Shown here: positions 44,274-52,356 of the stretch, piece after piece | How the letters are laid out: each line of letters opens with the position of its first letter | Position numbering within the stretch: the first letter of the stretch is position 1 | NCBI GenBank assembly: GCA_016887505.1 | Contig: CP069393.1 | Span: forward strand, 248,001 to 312,000 | Origin: Clostridia bacterium | GTDB taxonomy: Bacteria; Bacillota; TC1; UBA5767 | Length of the DNA stretch: 64,000 nt | Direction of reading: 5' to 3' | The notes under the pieces: model-generated | Databases searched by the model: none | Told to the model about the DNA's origin: nothing | The model's input: the letters and a program-made list of their open reading frames with translations, nothing else | Position numbers and translations under genes: made by a program

Positions 44274-45020
44274 ATGGCCATAGACTGGTTTGAAATTGTA
44301 GCTCAAATGGTTAATTTTCTAGTATTGATTTGGTTGCTTAAAAAGTTTTTCTACAAGCCGGTACTTCAAGCAATGAAAGATAGGCAGGAACGAATCAATC
44401 TGGTGCAAGCAGAAGCGCAAGAAAAAATGGAGCAAGCCAATGAACTAATCCGGACTTATCTTCAAAAGAAGAAGGAGTTGGCTGAAAAAGAAGAAGAATT
44501 GATGTTAGACGCTAAGTTGCTTGCTGAAGAACGGCGGGAAGAATTGCTTTTAGAGTACCAGGCAGAAGCAAAGGTTAAACGGCAAGCTTTTTTGGATGAA
44601 GTGACAGAGGAACGAGAACAGTTTTTGACCAAACTACGTAGAACTCTTAGTAGTAATGCGGTGATGCTTTCTGAGCATATTCTGAAGAGCGTTGCGGGAG
44701 TCGAATTACAGCGTATTTTCTTCGAAGACTTTCTGCATAAGCTAATCCAGATGGATGAAAAAATCTTTAACGATAAAAATACGAAGGGGCGTACCATCAC
44801 TCTGCGCAGTGCCTATCCCCTAAAGATGGAAGAAAAAGAACAGTTTCAGGCAGTATTAGCCGGTAGAGTTAAAGATTTGCAAACGGTGGAGTATGTGGTA
44901 AAAGAAGATTTTGTATTGGGCTATGAGTTACAATTCGAGACAGTTACCATTAGCAGCCATCTAGGCAAGTACTTGGAAGAGTCGGAAAAGAACCTAAGAC
45001 ACGTTATTGAAGAGGTGTAA
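44274..45020 (+). CDS. atpF: N-type ATP synthase subunit b with delta-like C-terminus
   Basis: 248 residues. One N-terminal membrane helix (IVAQMVNFLVLIWLLKKFFY) is followed by a long charged coiled coil (about 35-150) that forms the peripheral stalk. The last 75 residues (ITLRSAYPLKMEEKEQFQAVLAGRV...FVLGYELQFETVTISSHLGKYLEE) recall the C-terminal half of the delta/OSCP subunit (xA.PL...E...L and the late G-x-x.....ID/S.. pattern). No separate atpH exists in the operon, so this tail may replace delta. At 248 residues it is longer than the usual 160-residue b. Confidence 0.88.
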   Translation: MAIDWFEIVAQMVNFLVLIWLLKKFFYKPVLQAMKDRQERINLVQAEAQEKMEQANELIRTYLQKKKELAEKEEELMLDAKLLAEERREELLLEYQAEAKVKRQAFLDEVTEEREQFLTKLRRTLSSNAVMLSEHILKSVAGVELQRIFFEDFLHKLIQMDEKIFNDKNTKGRTITLRSAYPLKMEEKEQFQAVLAGRVKDLQTVEYVVKEDFVLGYELQFETVTISSHLGKYLEESEKNLRHVIEEV

Positions 45021-45022
45021 AC

Positions 45023-46537
45023 ATGCTTTGGGAACAGCTGAGCAAATTGGACGAAGCAGTACAAGAGACCATACGAATTCTTCCTAGAGATCCTTCTATC
45101 GAGGAAAGCGGGACAGTATTATCTGTAGACAAGGGCATTGCCTTGGTATTGGGACTATATTCCGTTAAAAATCAAGAACTTATTGAATTCCCTCGCAATA
45201 CGATGGGCATGGTATTCAATCTTGATCCCGAAGTAATCGGTGTTATTTTGCTTGGAAACTATGACCATATTCAAGCAGGAGACCAGGTGCGTAGAACATA
45301 CCGGGTGGCAGATATTCCGGTATCGGAAGATTTGCTGGGGCGGGTTATCAATCCCCTAGGTGAGGTAATCGATGATCAGAGAAGACCTATTGAGGAAAAA
45401 GAACGTCTCCCCATAGAGCAAGAAGCTGTACCTATTATGCATAGGGCGCCGGTTTACGAACCCTTGCAAACTGGAATCAAGGTTATTGATTCCGTGGTGC
45501 CTATCGGCAGAGGCCAGCGCGAACTGATTCTTGGTGACCGCCAGACTGGAAAGACAGCCATTGCTATTGATACCATCATCAACCAAAAGGATACCGATGT
45601 TATCTGTATCTATTGTGCCGTAGGGAAACGCACCAGTTCTATCACCCAAATTGTTCGAACGCTGAGGGAACATGGAGCACTTGCATACAGCATCATTATG
45701 GTGGCTGGTTCCGAGGAACCGCCTGGCATTTCTTTTATTGCCCCTTATGCTGCTACTTCTATTGGAGAATATTTCATGAGAAAGGGGAAAAATGTACTAA
45801 TTGTCTATGATGACCTGACACGCCACGCCAGAGCATATCGAGAACTATCCTTGCTATTAGAGCGCCCACCCGGTCGTGAGGCATATCCGGGTGATATTTT
45901 CTATATTCATTCCAGATTATTGGAAAGGGCGACTCACTTAACGCATGAGTTCGGCGGAGGCTCAATTACGGCCTTACCAATTATCGAGACACAGGCGGAG
46001 AATCTTTCTGCCTACATTCCTACAAACTTGATTTCCATCACCGATGGCCAGATTTATCTTTCTCCAAAGTTATACCAGAAAGGCAACCTCCCAGCTGTTA
46101 GCATTGGGACTAGTGTTTCTAGAGTGGGTGGTAAAACGCAGCTGCCGGCTTATCGTGCGATTACGAGTGCATTAAAGTTAACCTATTCTCAATTTGAAGA
46201 GTTAGAGCGCTTTTCAAGCTTTGGCTCGAGGTTGGATGAGGAAACTCGAAAAATTTTAGATAAGGGTCAACGCATTAGGCGGGTTCTTTCACAAGTGCAG
46301 TATGAGCCCATAGAAGTGACCGAGCAAATGGGCCTTCTTTTGGCAGTGGTGTCTGGTGCTCTTGATCCGGTTGCTTTGGACGATATAGAAAAGGCAGAAG
46401 AGATTATCCGCCAACTGGTACGCGAGGATGACGAATTACAAAAGGCCATGAAAGGAAGTAAACCATTAGAAGATGAGGTGAAGGAAGCATTCATAAAACA
46501 AGTGGAGGAGATTCTTAAAAAGGAGTTGGTGGAATAG
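45023..46537 (+). CDS. atpA: N-type ATP synthase subunit alpha
   Basis: 504 residues, the non-catalytic nucleotide-binding subunit of F1. Walker A is GDRQTGKT (171-178), preceded by GIKVIDSVVPIGRGQRELI. Other marks are YDDLTRHARAYRELSLLLERPPGREAYPGDIFYIHSRLLERA and the arginine-finger region SVSRVGG. The N-terminal peripheral-stalk-binding extension is short. Two bases separate it from atpF and none from atpG. Confidence 0.97.
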   Translation: MLWEQLSKLDEAVQETIRILPRDPSIEESGTVLSVDKGIALVLGLYSVKNQELIEFPRNTMGMVFNLDPEVIGVILLGNYDHIQAGDQVRRTYRVADIPVSEDLLGRVINPLGEVIDDQRRPIEEKERLPIEQEAVPIMHRAPVYEPLQTGIKVIDSVVPIGRGQRELILGDRQTGKTAIAIDTIINQKDTDVICIYCAVGKRTSSITQIVRTLREHGALAYSIIMVAGSEEPPGISFIAPYAATSIGEYFMRKGKNVLIVYDDLTRHARAYRELSLLLERPPGREAYPGDIFYIHSRLLERATHLTHEFGGGSITALPIIETQAENLSAYIPTNLISITDGQIYLSPKLYQKGNLPAVSIGTSVSRVGGKTQLPAYRAITSALKLTYSQFEELERFSSFGSRLDEETRKILDKGQRIRRVLSQVQYEPIEVTEQMGLLLAVVSGALDPVALDDIEKAEEIIRQLVREDDELQKAMKGSKPLEDEVKEAFIKQVEEILKKELVE

Positions 46538-47413
46538 ATGCAAAGTCTAAAACACATTCAGCAAAGTATTCATTCAGCGACTAGTTTAGAATCTATCGTT
46601 AGTACGATGAAGGCCTATGCTTCAAGCAATATTCTACATTTTCAGAATGCTTCAGATGCTTCGAACGCCTATGGGGAAGTGCTAAGAGACTCCCTGTATA
46701 TGCTACTTTACCAAGAAAGCCCCTTTCCTTATCTTGCTGAACAAGAAGGGCAGACTATCCATGTAGTATTCGGGTCAGACTTTGGACTATCCGGTCGCTT
46801 TAATGAGAGAATTGTGGATTTTTCATTACCGCAGATTCCTGCTGGTGAAGATGACAAATTGATTGTCATTGGCTATCAGATTTTAACTCGAATTCAACAC
46901 AAAAGAAAAGTTGGAACGTTTTTTAATGTACCCCAGACGGAGGAAGGTATCACACCGATTGTGCAGAGGGTGTTGCTGAGCATTGACGACTTCAGAAAGC
47001 AGCGTCCTATTGGCCGCATCATTTTATATTATAATAAACCGGTCGGCAAGATTTCTATGAAAGAAGTAAAAGAGATACTTTTTCCTTTAGATTTAGCTAA
47101 AATGACCAGAAAACCTGCAGATTGGAATTCCAAATCGCTACCAGATGTATTTATGGACAAGGAAGAAATGCTATCTGATTTAATTCAGCAAATATTTTTT
47201 ATCAGTCTATACCGCACCTTTTGCTATTCATTGGTTACGGAAAATGCCAGTCGCTTGGCTTCAATGCAGTCAGCTGAGAAAAACATTCAAGAACGTCTTG
47301 AAGAATTAGAGTTCCACTATAGGCGGGAACGCCAAAGCCAAATCACAGAAGATATCAGTGACATCATATCCGGATACATGGCCATTAAAAAACAGGAAGA
47401 AGCTAAGGAGTAA
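46538..47413 (+). CDS. atpG: N-type ATP synthase subunit gamma
   Basis: 291 residues of the rotating central shaft. The N-terminal coiled coil (LKHIQQSIHSATSLESIVSTMKAYASSNILHFQNA) and the C-terminal helix (ENASRLASMQSAEKNIQERLEELEFHYRRERQSQITEDISDIISG) are the two helices that form the shaft. The sequence is more divergent than in standard F-ATPases, as usual in the N class. Its ATG follows the atpA stop without a gap. Last gene of the operon; no terminator is evident before the tRNA promoter. Confidence 0.9.
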   Translation: MQSLKHIQQSIHSATSLESIVSTMKAYASSNILHFQNASDASNAYGEVLRDSLYMLLYQESPFPYLAEQEGQTIHVVFGSDFGLSGRFNERIVDFSLPQIPAGEDDKLIVIGYQILTRIQHKRKVGTFFNVPQTEEGITPIVQRVLLSIDDFRKQRPIGRIILYYNKPVGKISMKEVKEILFPLDLAKMTRKPADWNSKSLPDVFMDKEEMLSDLIQQIFFISLYRTFCYSLVTENASRLASMQSAEKNIQERLEELEFHYRRERQSQITEDISDIISGYMAIKKQEEAKE

Positions 47414-47449
47414 CCTTGTGATGAAATCACGAAAATATTACGGATTGTC

Positions 47450-47477
47450 TTGACAAATGATTTGTATTCCGTAATAT
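47450..47477 (+). promoter_or_regulatory. Promoter of tRNA-Thr
   Basis: Consensus TTGACA (47450-47455), a 16-base spacer and TAATAT (47472-47477); the start site is a few bases before the mature tRNA. Confidence 0.8.
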
Positions 47478-47488
47478 GTATAGGGTAA

Positions 47489-47563
47489 GCTTCGTTAGCT
47501 CAGTGGCAGAGCAGCTGTTTCGTAATCAGCAGGTCGGGAGTTCAAATCTCCTGCGAAGCTCCA
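47489..47563 (+). tRNA. tRNA-Thr (anticodon CGT)
   Basis: Cloverleaf with acceptor GCTTCGT/GCGAAGC, D arm TAGCTCAGTGGCAGAGCA, anticodon loop TTCGTAA (anticodon CGT, codon ACG), T arm around GTTCAAATC, and an encoded CCA end. The anticodon stem closes with a T-T mismatch next to the loop. Its 3' 45 bases are duplicated at 52152-52196, marking it as an integration target. Confidence 0.93.
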
Positions 47564-47564
47564 A

Positions 47565-47604
47565 GCTGGAATCCTTATTCTGTAAGGGCTCCAGCCTTTT
47601 TTTG
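47565..47604 (+). terminator. Terminator after tRNA-Thr
   Basis: Arms 47565-47577 and 47583-47595 (one A-C mismatch, one wobble) followed by seven T. Confidence 0.85.
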
Positions 47605-47766
47605 TAGTATACACAGAAGCACTTAATATGCAGGGTATCATACAATTAATGATAGGGTAAATAATTTGCAGAAATAATGAGACTAACTAGTCGCCTCGCT
47701 GAAAGAAGGGGCTTAGAATCCTTCTTGTAGTTTGTGGTATAATCTAATCTGATAAAGGAGATAATA

Positions 47767-48663
47767 ATGCTCGGTTTGCAAAAGGAAAATACTGATAGGG
47801 TGAAGGCAACGTATGGACTAATTGAGTCTCTGAGGCCTAAGCAGTGGACTAAAAATCTTCTCATATTTGCGGGGTTAATTTTTTCTAGTACTCTTTTTGT
47901 CCCCGAGAATCTTTTTAAAGCTGTATATGGATTTTTGATATTCTCAATCGTTTCAGGTGTAACTTATATAATTAATGATTTAAGGGATATTGAGGAAGAT
48001 AAAAGACATCCCAAAAAGAAACTTAGACCCTTAGCTTCAGGAAGATTGCCTAAAGAAGTAGCCACGGTTTGGGCATTCGCATTACTTCTAGGTTCTTTGA
48101 GTATGGCCTATTTTATGGATATGCAATTTTTTCTAATTACGATTCTCTATTTTATTTTGATGGTATTTTATTCCTTATATCTGAAAAAAATTGTTATATT
48201 AGATGTATTAGTAATAGCGCTAGGCTTCGTGCTCAGAGCTGTGGCAGGTGCAGTTATTATTGGGGTTTCTATTTCACCTTGGCTTGTCTTATGTACTCTT
48301 TTACTAGCACTTTTCTTGGCTTTATGCAAAAGAAGACATGAACTAGTACTTTTAGAGAATACGGCTACATTGCATAGAAAGGTACTGAAGGATTATTCTA
48401 TAAATTATTTAGATCAGCTCATTTCTATCGTCACTACAGGAACGATAGTGGTCTACGCCTTGTATACCATGAATTCTGGTAAGCCCAAAATGATGGTTCT
48501 AACTATGCCCTTAGTTATTTATGGTATTTTTCGTTATCTTTACTTAGTACATCAAAAAAAACAAGGTGGTAGTCCTGAAGAATTGCTAGTTACCGATAAA
48601 CCACTTCTTATTACTATTTTGTTATGGGGAGTTGCTACGATTGCCTGCTTTTATTTCATCTAG
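47767..48663 (+). CDS. UbiA-family prenyltransferase (decaprenyl-phosphate phosphoribosyltransferase-like)
   Basis: 298 residues with about eight membrane helices. The first Asp-rich motif is NDLRDIEEDKRHPKKKLRPLASG (about 70-92), which matches the NDxxDxxxDxxHP form of the subgroup that joins phosphoribose to polyprenyl phosphate. The second motif is seen as RHELVLLENT. In mycobacteria the product leads to decaprenyl-phospho-arabinose. The two following genes, a flippase-like protein and an SDR epimerase, fit a similar polyprenyl-sugar pathway. AAAGGAG precedes the ATG. The DNA looks more AT-rich than the ATPase operon. Confidence 0.8.
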   Translation: MLGLQKENTDRVKATYGLIESLRPKQWTKNLLIFAGLIFSSTLFVPENLFKAVYGFLIFSIVSGVTYIINDLRDIEEDKRHPKKKLRPLASGRLPKEVATVWAFALLLGSLSMAYFMDMQFFLITILYFILMVFYSLYLKKIVILDVLVIALGFVLRAVAGAVIIGVSISPWLVLCTLLLALFLALCKRRHELVLLENTATLHRKVLKDYSINYLDQLISIVTTGTIVVYALYTMNSGKPKMMVLTMPLVIYGIFRYLYLVHQKKQGGSPEELLVTDKPLLITILLWGVATIACFYFI

Positions 48664-48671
48664 GAGTCATT

Positions 48672-49622
48672 ATGCAAATATCTTTTAAAAAATATAGAAA
48701 GCTTGTCTTTATGGGTTTTGTATTGGGGTTATTAGTAGTGTTCTCACTACTTTTTTTTGCAGATTTTAAAGCGGTCAGTAAGGTGTTGCATAATATCAAT
48801 ATTGCCTATTTGCCGATCATATTTATATTAGCACCTTTGAACTATGCTTTGCGCTATGCGAAGTGGAACTACTATTTGAACTGCCTAGACATACATATTG
48901 ATAAAAAGGTTAGTCGTAATATCTTTATTAGTGGACTTGCCATGACGATTACACCTGGTAAAATAGGGGAGTTGTTTAAGTCATACTTATTAAAAGAGGA
49001 ATCAAATATTCCTATTGCTAGGAGTTCGCCGATTATTGTAGCGGAAAGAGCTACCGATGGCATAGCCATGATTATTTTGGCCTCAGTTGGAACACTTACT
49101 TATTCGTATGGCTTTTTAGTGCTAATCCTGACTTTGCTAGTTATGACTGTAGGGCTTTCTTTTCTTTATTTTGATAAACCATATTTAATAGTGAAAGATT
49201 TGTTTTTTAGGTTTGACTTTACGCGCAAATATTTCACGTGGTTGGATCGCTTTAAGGAAAGTTCTAAGAAACTATTTGCCCCTAAGAGTTTGTTTTTTGC
49301 TATAGGGATTGGGGTCATATCTTGGGGTTTTGAAGGGCTAGTGGTCTTTTTTAGCCTACGCGCTTTGGGTGGAGAAATAAGTATATTGGGGTCAATATTC
49401 GTAGTAGCTTTTTCTTCTGTGGTGGGAGCAGTCTCTACTCTTCCAGGAGGTTTAGGGGTGGCTGAAGGTAGCATAGTGGCGATCTTAATGCTGCTAGGTG
49501 TTTCCAAGGAGATGAGCGCAGCGACTACTCTTGTTACGAGGTTTTCAACACTATGGCTAGGGGTTATAATTGGTATGATAGGTCTATGGAATGCAAGAAA
49601 ATATATGGAAATAAGAGGCTAG
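48672..49622 (+). CDS. YbhN/UPF0104 (LPG synthase-like) membrane protein, possible lipid-sugar flippase
   Basis: 316 residues and about eight membrane helices. The conserved core is present: PLNYALRYAKWNYYL, GLAMTITPGKIGELFKSYLL, VVAERATDG-type IIVAERATDGIAMI, and SVVGAVSTLPGGLGVAEGSIVAIL. These mark the family of lysylphosphatidylglycerol-synthase membrane domains, several of which are thought to flip lipid-linked intermediates. Start ATG 48672 is nine bases after the upstream stop. Here it could move the polyprenyl-sugar made by its neighbours. Confidence 0.8.
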   Translation: MQISFKKYRKLVFMGFVLGLLVVFSLLFFADFKAVSKVLHNINIAYLPIIFILAPLNYALRYAKWNYYLNCLDIHIDKKVSRNIFISGLAMTITPGKIGELFKSYLLKEESNIPIARSSPIIVAERATDGIAMIILASVGTLTYSYGFLVLILTLLVMTVGLSFLYFDKPYLIVKDLFFRFDFTRKYFTWLDRFKESSKKLFAPKSLFFAIGIGVISWGFEGLVVFFSLRALGGEISILGSIFVVAFSSVVGAVSTLPGGLGVAEGSIVAILMLLGVSKEMSAATTLVTRFSTLWLGVIIGMIGLWNARKYMEIRG

Positions 49623-49634
49623 AGAGGAATGCAA

Positions 49635-50678
49635 ATGGATAAAAAGATTTTAATTACCGGTGGATCCGGGTTTATGGGCATCAATCTTATAAGGGTGCTC
49701 CGTAAAAAAGGCTATACTGATATTCGGGTAATAGACATCGCGGATTTTGATTATCCGGAAAAAGACTTTGTAGATTTTATAAAAGGCGATATCAGGGATA
49801 AAGCCAAGGTTAAAGAGGCGATGGCGAACGTAAATTTTGTAGTGCACTGCGCAGCTGCCCTTCCGCTATACTCTAAGCAAGAAATTTTCACTACCGAGGT
49901 TGACGGTACTAGAAACCTTTTAGAAGAAGCACTTGCGCAAAAGGTTGAGCGTTTTGTTCATACTTCTACAACGGCAGTGTATGGGATACCGGATCATCAT
50001 CCTCTATACGAAAGCGATGAAAAATATGGCGTAGGCAACTATGGAGAAGCGAAAGTAAAGGCAGAAAATTTGGCTGTAAGCTATAGAGAAAAGGGTCTAA
50101 TTGTGCCAGTGGTAAGGCCTAAATCATTTGTAGGGCCTGAAAGATTAGGCGTTTTTGCCATGTTTTATGAGTGGGCCAAGGATGCTAAGAATTTCCCCAT
50201 TTTAGGAAACGGTAAAAATAAGTATCAGTTTATGGATGTGCGTGATTTGGCCGAGGCGGTTTATCTTATGCTAACGCAGGAAGCGAAATTAGCCAATGAC
50301 ACCTTTAATGCTGGGGCTAAGGAGTTTACTACTATGAAGGAAGATTATCAAGCTGTTCTAGATGCAGCAGGTTTTGGTAAAAAGATAATCCCCATTCCAG
50401 CAACTCCTGCAATAATTTTACTTAGAATTTTAGAGGTGTTAAAACTTTCACCTTTATATAAATGGATATACGAAACAGCAGCTAAGGATTCTTTTGTTTC
50501 TATCGAAAAATTACAGAATCAATTGGGATGGCAGCCTAACTACTCCAATAAGCAGGCTCTCTTAGATAATTATAAATGGTATTTAGAAAATTATCAGGAC
50601 TATGAAAATAAGCAAGGTGTTTCTCATAGAGTACCATGGAAGCAAGGAGCTTTAAAGATTGCAAAATGGTTCTTCTAG
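49635..50678 (+). CDS. NAD-dependent epimerase/dehydratase (extended SDR)
   Basis: 347 residues. The dinucleotide-binding motif is ITGGSGFMG (about 6-14), with VIDIAD as the adenosine-binding acid. The catalytic Tyr-Lys pair lies in YGVGNYGEAKVKAE. HTSTTAVYG provides the active-site Ser/Thr. Such enzymes epimerise, reduce or dehydrate nucleotide or lipid-linked sugars. In arabinose-type pathways an SDR performs half of a 2'-epimerisation, but the partner oxidase is missing here. ATG 49635 has GAGAGGA at eight bases; an earlier ATG at 49629 is too close to it. Confidence 0.85.
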   Translation: MDKKILITGGSGFMGINLIRVLRKKGYTDIRVIDIADFDYPEKDFVDFIKGDIRDKAKVKEAMANVNFVVHCAAALPLYSKQEIFTTEVDGTRNLLEEALAQKVERFVHTSTTAVYGIPDHHPLYESDEKYGVGNYGEAKVKAENLAVSYREKGLIVPVVRPKSFVGPERLGVFAMFYEWAKDAKNFPILGNGKNKYQFMDVRDLAEAVYLMLTQEAKLANDTFNAGAKEFTTMKEDYQAVLDAAGFGKKIIPIPATPAIILLRILEVLKLSPLYKWIYETAAKDSFVSIEKLQNQLGWQPNYSNKQALLDNYKWYLENYQDYENKQGVSHRVPWKQGALKIAKWFF

Positions 50679-50688
50679 TGAGGTGGCG

Positions 50689-51897
50689 ATGATAAATAGG
50701 CATCTCAAGAATAACCATAATAATTTTTATGCCTTATACCTATACGTGGCATTAATACTATATATCACTACTAAGAATATTGGAAATGTAAGCAAATGGA
50801 TGGCTACTCATTATATATTTTCAATAAAGAAGGGACTTTTATCTAGAGCCTTTGTCGGTAGCATACTAGATTATATAGCCCCTCATTTGTATGGAAAATA
50901 TGGGGTTATAGAAGCCATAGGGAATGTAGTGCTTTTTTCAGTGTTTCTTTGTTTCCTTATTCTAGTTTACAGGTACTTTTGTAAACAAAAGACTTTTACT
51001 AGTCTACTTATGACTTTGGTATTTTTGACCTCCCCAGCTACGATGGCCTTTTTGGCTGTAGATAAGGGGCGCTTAGATCAGATAGGATATGTTCTGGCCC
51101 TTATCTATCTACTTTTGTATCAAAGACTCCCTAAGAAGAGTAGAGGTTTCATATTAGCATTTCTCTTGTGTGTATTGGTGCTTATACATGAAGTACTATT
51201 GGTGTTAATAGGTAGCCTATTATTTGCTTATCATCTTCTTAATGAAAAGGGAGACATTAGAAGTGTTAGGGATTGTATACAATTAATTTTAAGATATATG
51301 GCTATAGGCCTTCCTGCTACTCTACTAGCTTTTTTTATGCTTACGAAAGCGAGGCTACCCTATAGCCCTGAAAAGGTGCAAGAGATGGTGGCTTATCTGA
51401 GAAATTTTTCAGATTTTGATATTGTTAAAGATGCGGTATTGATTCATTTTCGCACTATAAATGATAACCAAGGATTTACCACGGCCCTTGCTAGCAATCC
51501 GTATAATGTGAAACGCTACATTTCTGCATTGATAGCCTTGTTACCTACTTTTATAATGGGGTTTGTCTTTTTTATAAGGAGTGTGTGGTCTAAGAGCGAG
51601 GACATGCTTCAAAAACTTATAAATATATTGGTGTTACTTCTTTTACTTATGCCACTAAGCTTAGTCTTCATTGGTATAGATTATCCGCGTTGGATGGCTT
51701 CTTGCATCTGTAATATATTCATAATCATTTTTGTGGGTTCTAAAAAGATAAGCTTTGCTACCAAGAAGAAATGGCCGGTTGCTATAAGTGTTATTTTTAT
51801 ACTGATTATTTTTACAGGCCTCATGGTGGGGGGGATTACAGCTACTGGAGGACCGCAAATTTTCACCAATTGGTTGGCAAAAATCTTGATCTCCTAA
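50689..51897 (+). CDS. Polytopic membrane protein, possible polymerase or GT-C glycosyltransferase
   Basis: 402 residues with about ten hydrophobic segments and few sequence landmarks. I do not recognise the family. An early loop (KGLLSRAFVGSILDYIAPHLYGKYGVIEAIG) and scattered acidic residues at loop edges (AVDKGRLDQIGYVLALIY, LIHEVLLVLIG) are compatible with an EpsG-like polymerase or a GT-C enzyme that uses lipid-linked sugars. The gene context (prenyl-sugar synthesis, flippase, epimerase) makes a glycosyltransferase the best guess. GAGGTGG precedes the ATG at 50689. Confidence 0.6.
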   Translation: MINRHLKNNHNNFYALYLYVALILYITTKNIGNVSKWMATHYIFSIKKGLLSRAFVGSILDYIAPHLYGKYGVIEAIGNVVLFSVFLCFLILVYRYFCKQKTFTSLLMTLVFLTSPATMAFLAVDKGRLDQIGYVLALIYLLLYQRLPKKSRGFILAFLLCVLVLIHEVLLVLIGSLLFAYHLLNEKGDIRSVRDCIQLILRYMAIGLPATLLAFFMLTKARLPYSPEKVQEMVAYLRNFSDFDIVKDAVLIHFRTINDNQGFTTALASNPYNVKRYISALIALLPTFIMGFVFFIRSVWSKSEDMLQKLINILVLLLLLMPLSLVFIGIDYPRWMASCICNIFIIIFVGSKKISFATKKKWPVAISVIFILIIFTGLMVGGITATGGPQIFTNWLAKILIS

Positions 51898-52000
51898 ATT
51901 GGAATAATAAGCTGAACTAGTATAGTGGTTCTGATGCAAAGATTGCTTGTAAACATATAGTACCCTTTGCTTGGTAATATTGGCCACCATTATTCATTTT

Positions 52001-52138
52001 TCACATTGCTTTGGCCATTAATTTCGGCTTCACGCTATTTCGGTATCTTGCCGTTTGGACAATGCTGTTCATGCCTTTACGAATCCCGTTGGTCAGTCTA
52101 GAATCAAAGTAGTTCAAAATGCTCGGAAAACATAAAGC
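52001..52138 (-). pseudogene. Remnant of an ISL3-family transposase C-terminus
   Basis: On the minus strand a short open stretch reads ILNYFDSRLTNGIRKGMNSI followed by VQTARYRN, then a stop. That matches the C-terminal end of ISL3 (IS204/IS1165-type) transposases, where ILNYFD-R-TN--EG-NS and a later GYRN are conserved. Part of the segment before YRN has been deleted, and nothing of the catalytic core remains. It lies just inside the right edge of the tRNA-Thr island. Confidence 0.6.
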
Positions 52139-52151
52139 TAGCAATAGTAGA

Positions 52152-52196
52152 TTCGTAATCAGCTGTTTGGGAGTTCGAATTTCCTGCGAAGCTCCA
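52152..52196 (+). pseudogene. tRNA-Thr 3' fragment (attachment-site scar)
   Basis: Forty-five bases from the anticodon loop to CCA match the intact tRNA-Thr at 47519-47563 in 40 positions. There is no D arm or 5' acceptor strand upstream, so it cannot be a functional tRNA. Confidence 0.8.
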
Positions 52197-52231
52197 AACT
52201 GGATTTCTATATATAGGAATCCAGTTTTTTT
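52196..52231 (+). terminator. Terminator after the tRNA fragment
   Basis: AAACTGGATT / AATCCAGTTT stem and a T-run. It has the same placement as the terminator after the intact tRNA but a different stem, as expected for the displaced original tail. Confidence 0.8.
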
Positions 52232-52356
52232 ATTTTTTGGGGGGCAGAGTTTTTGCTACTGATATATACTGGAGTAGTGCAAGCTAAGGTAACCTAGAAT
52301 TATATTTCATGTCGCGTGCCCTTGGGCTGTTTTTGTGGTAGAAAGGACTGGATGGA

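Larger units (their letters stand above)
47519..52196. mobile_element. tRNA-Thr-anchored island
   Basis: The 45 bases from anticodon loop to CCA (47519-47563) recur without gaps at 52152-52196, 40 of 45 identical. The second copy lacks the 5' half of a tRNA. This is the scar left when an element integrates at a tRNA 3' end. Between the copies lie four membrane or cell-surface genes and an ISL3-type transposase relic; no integrase remains. The five differences imply an old event. Confidence 0.65.
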
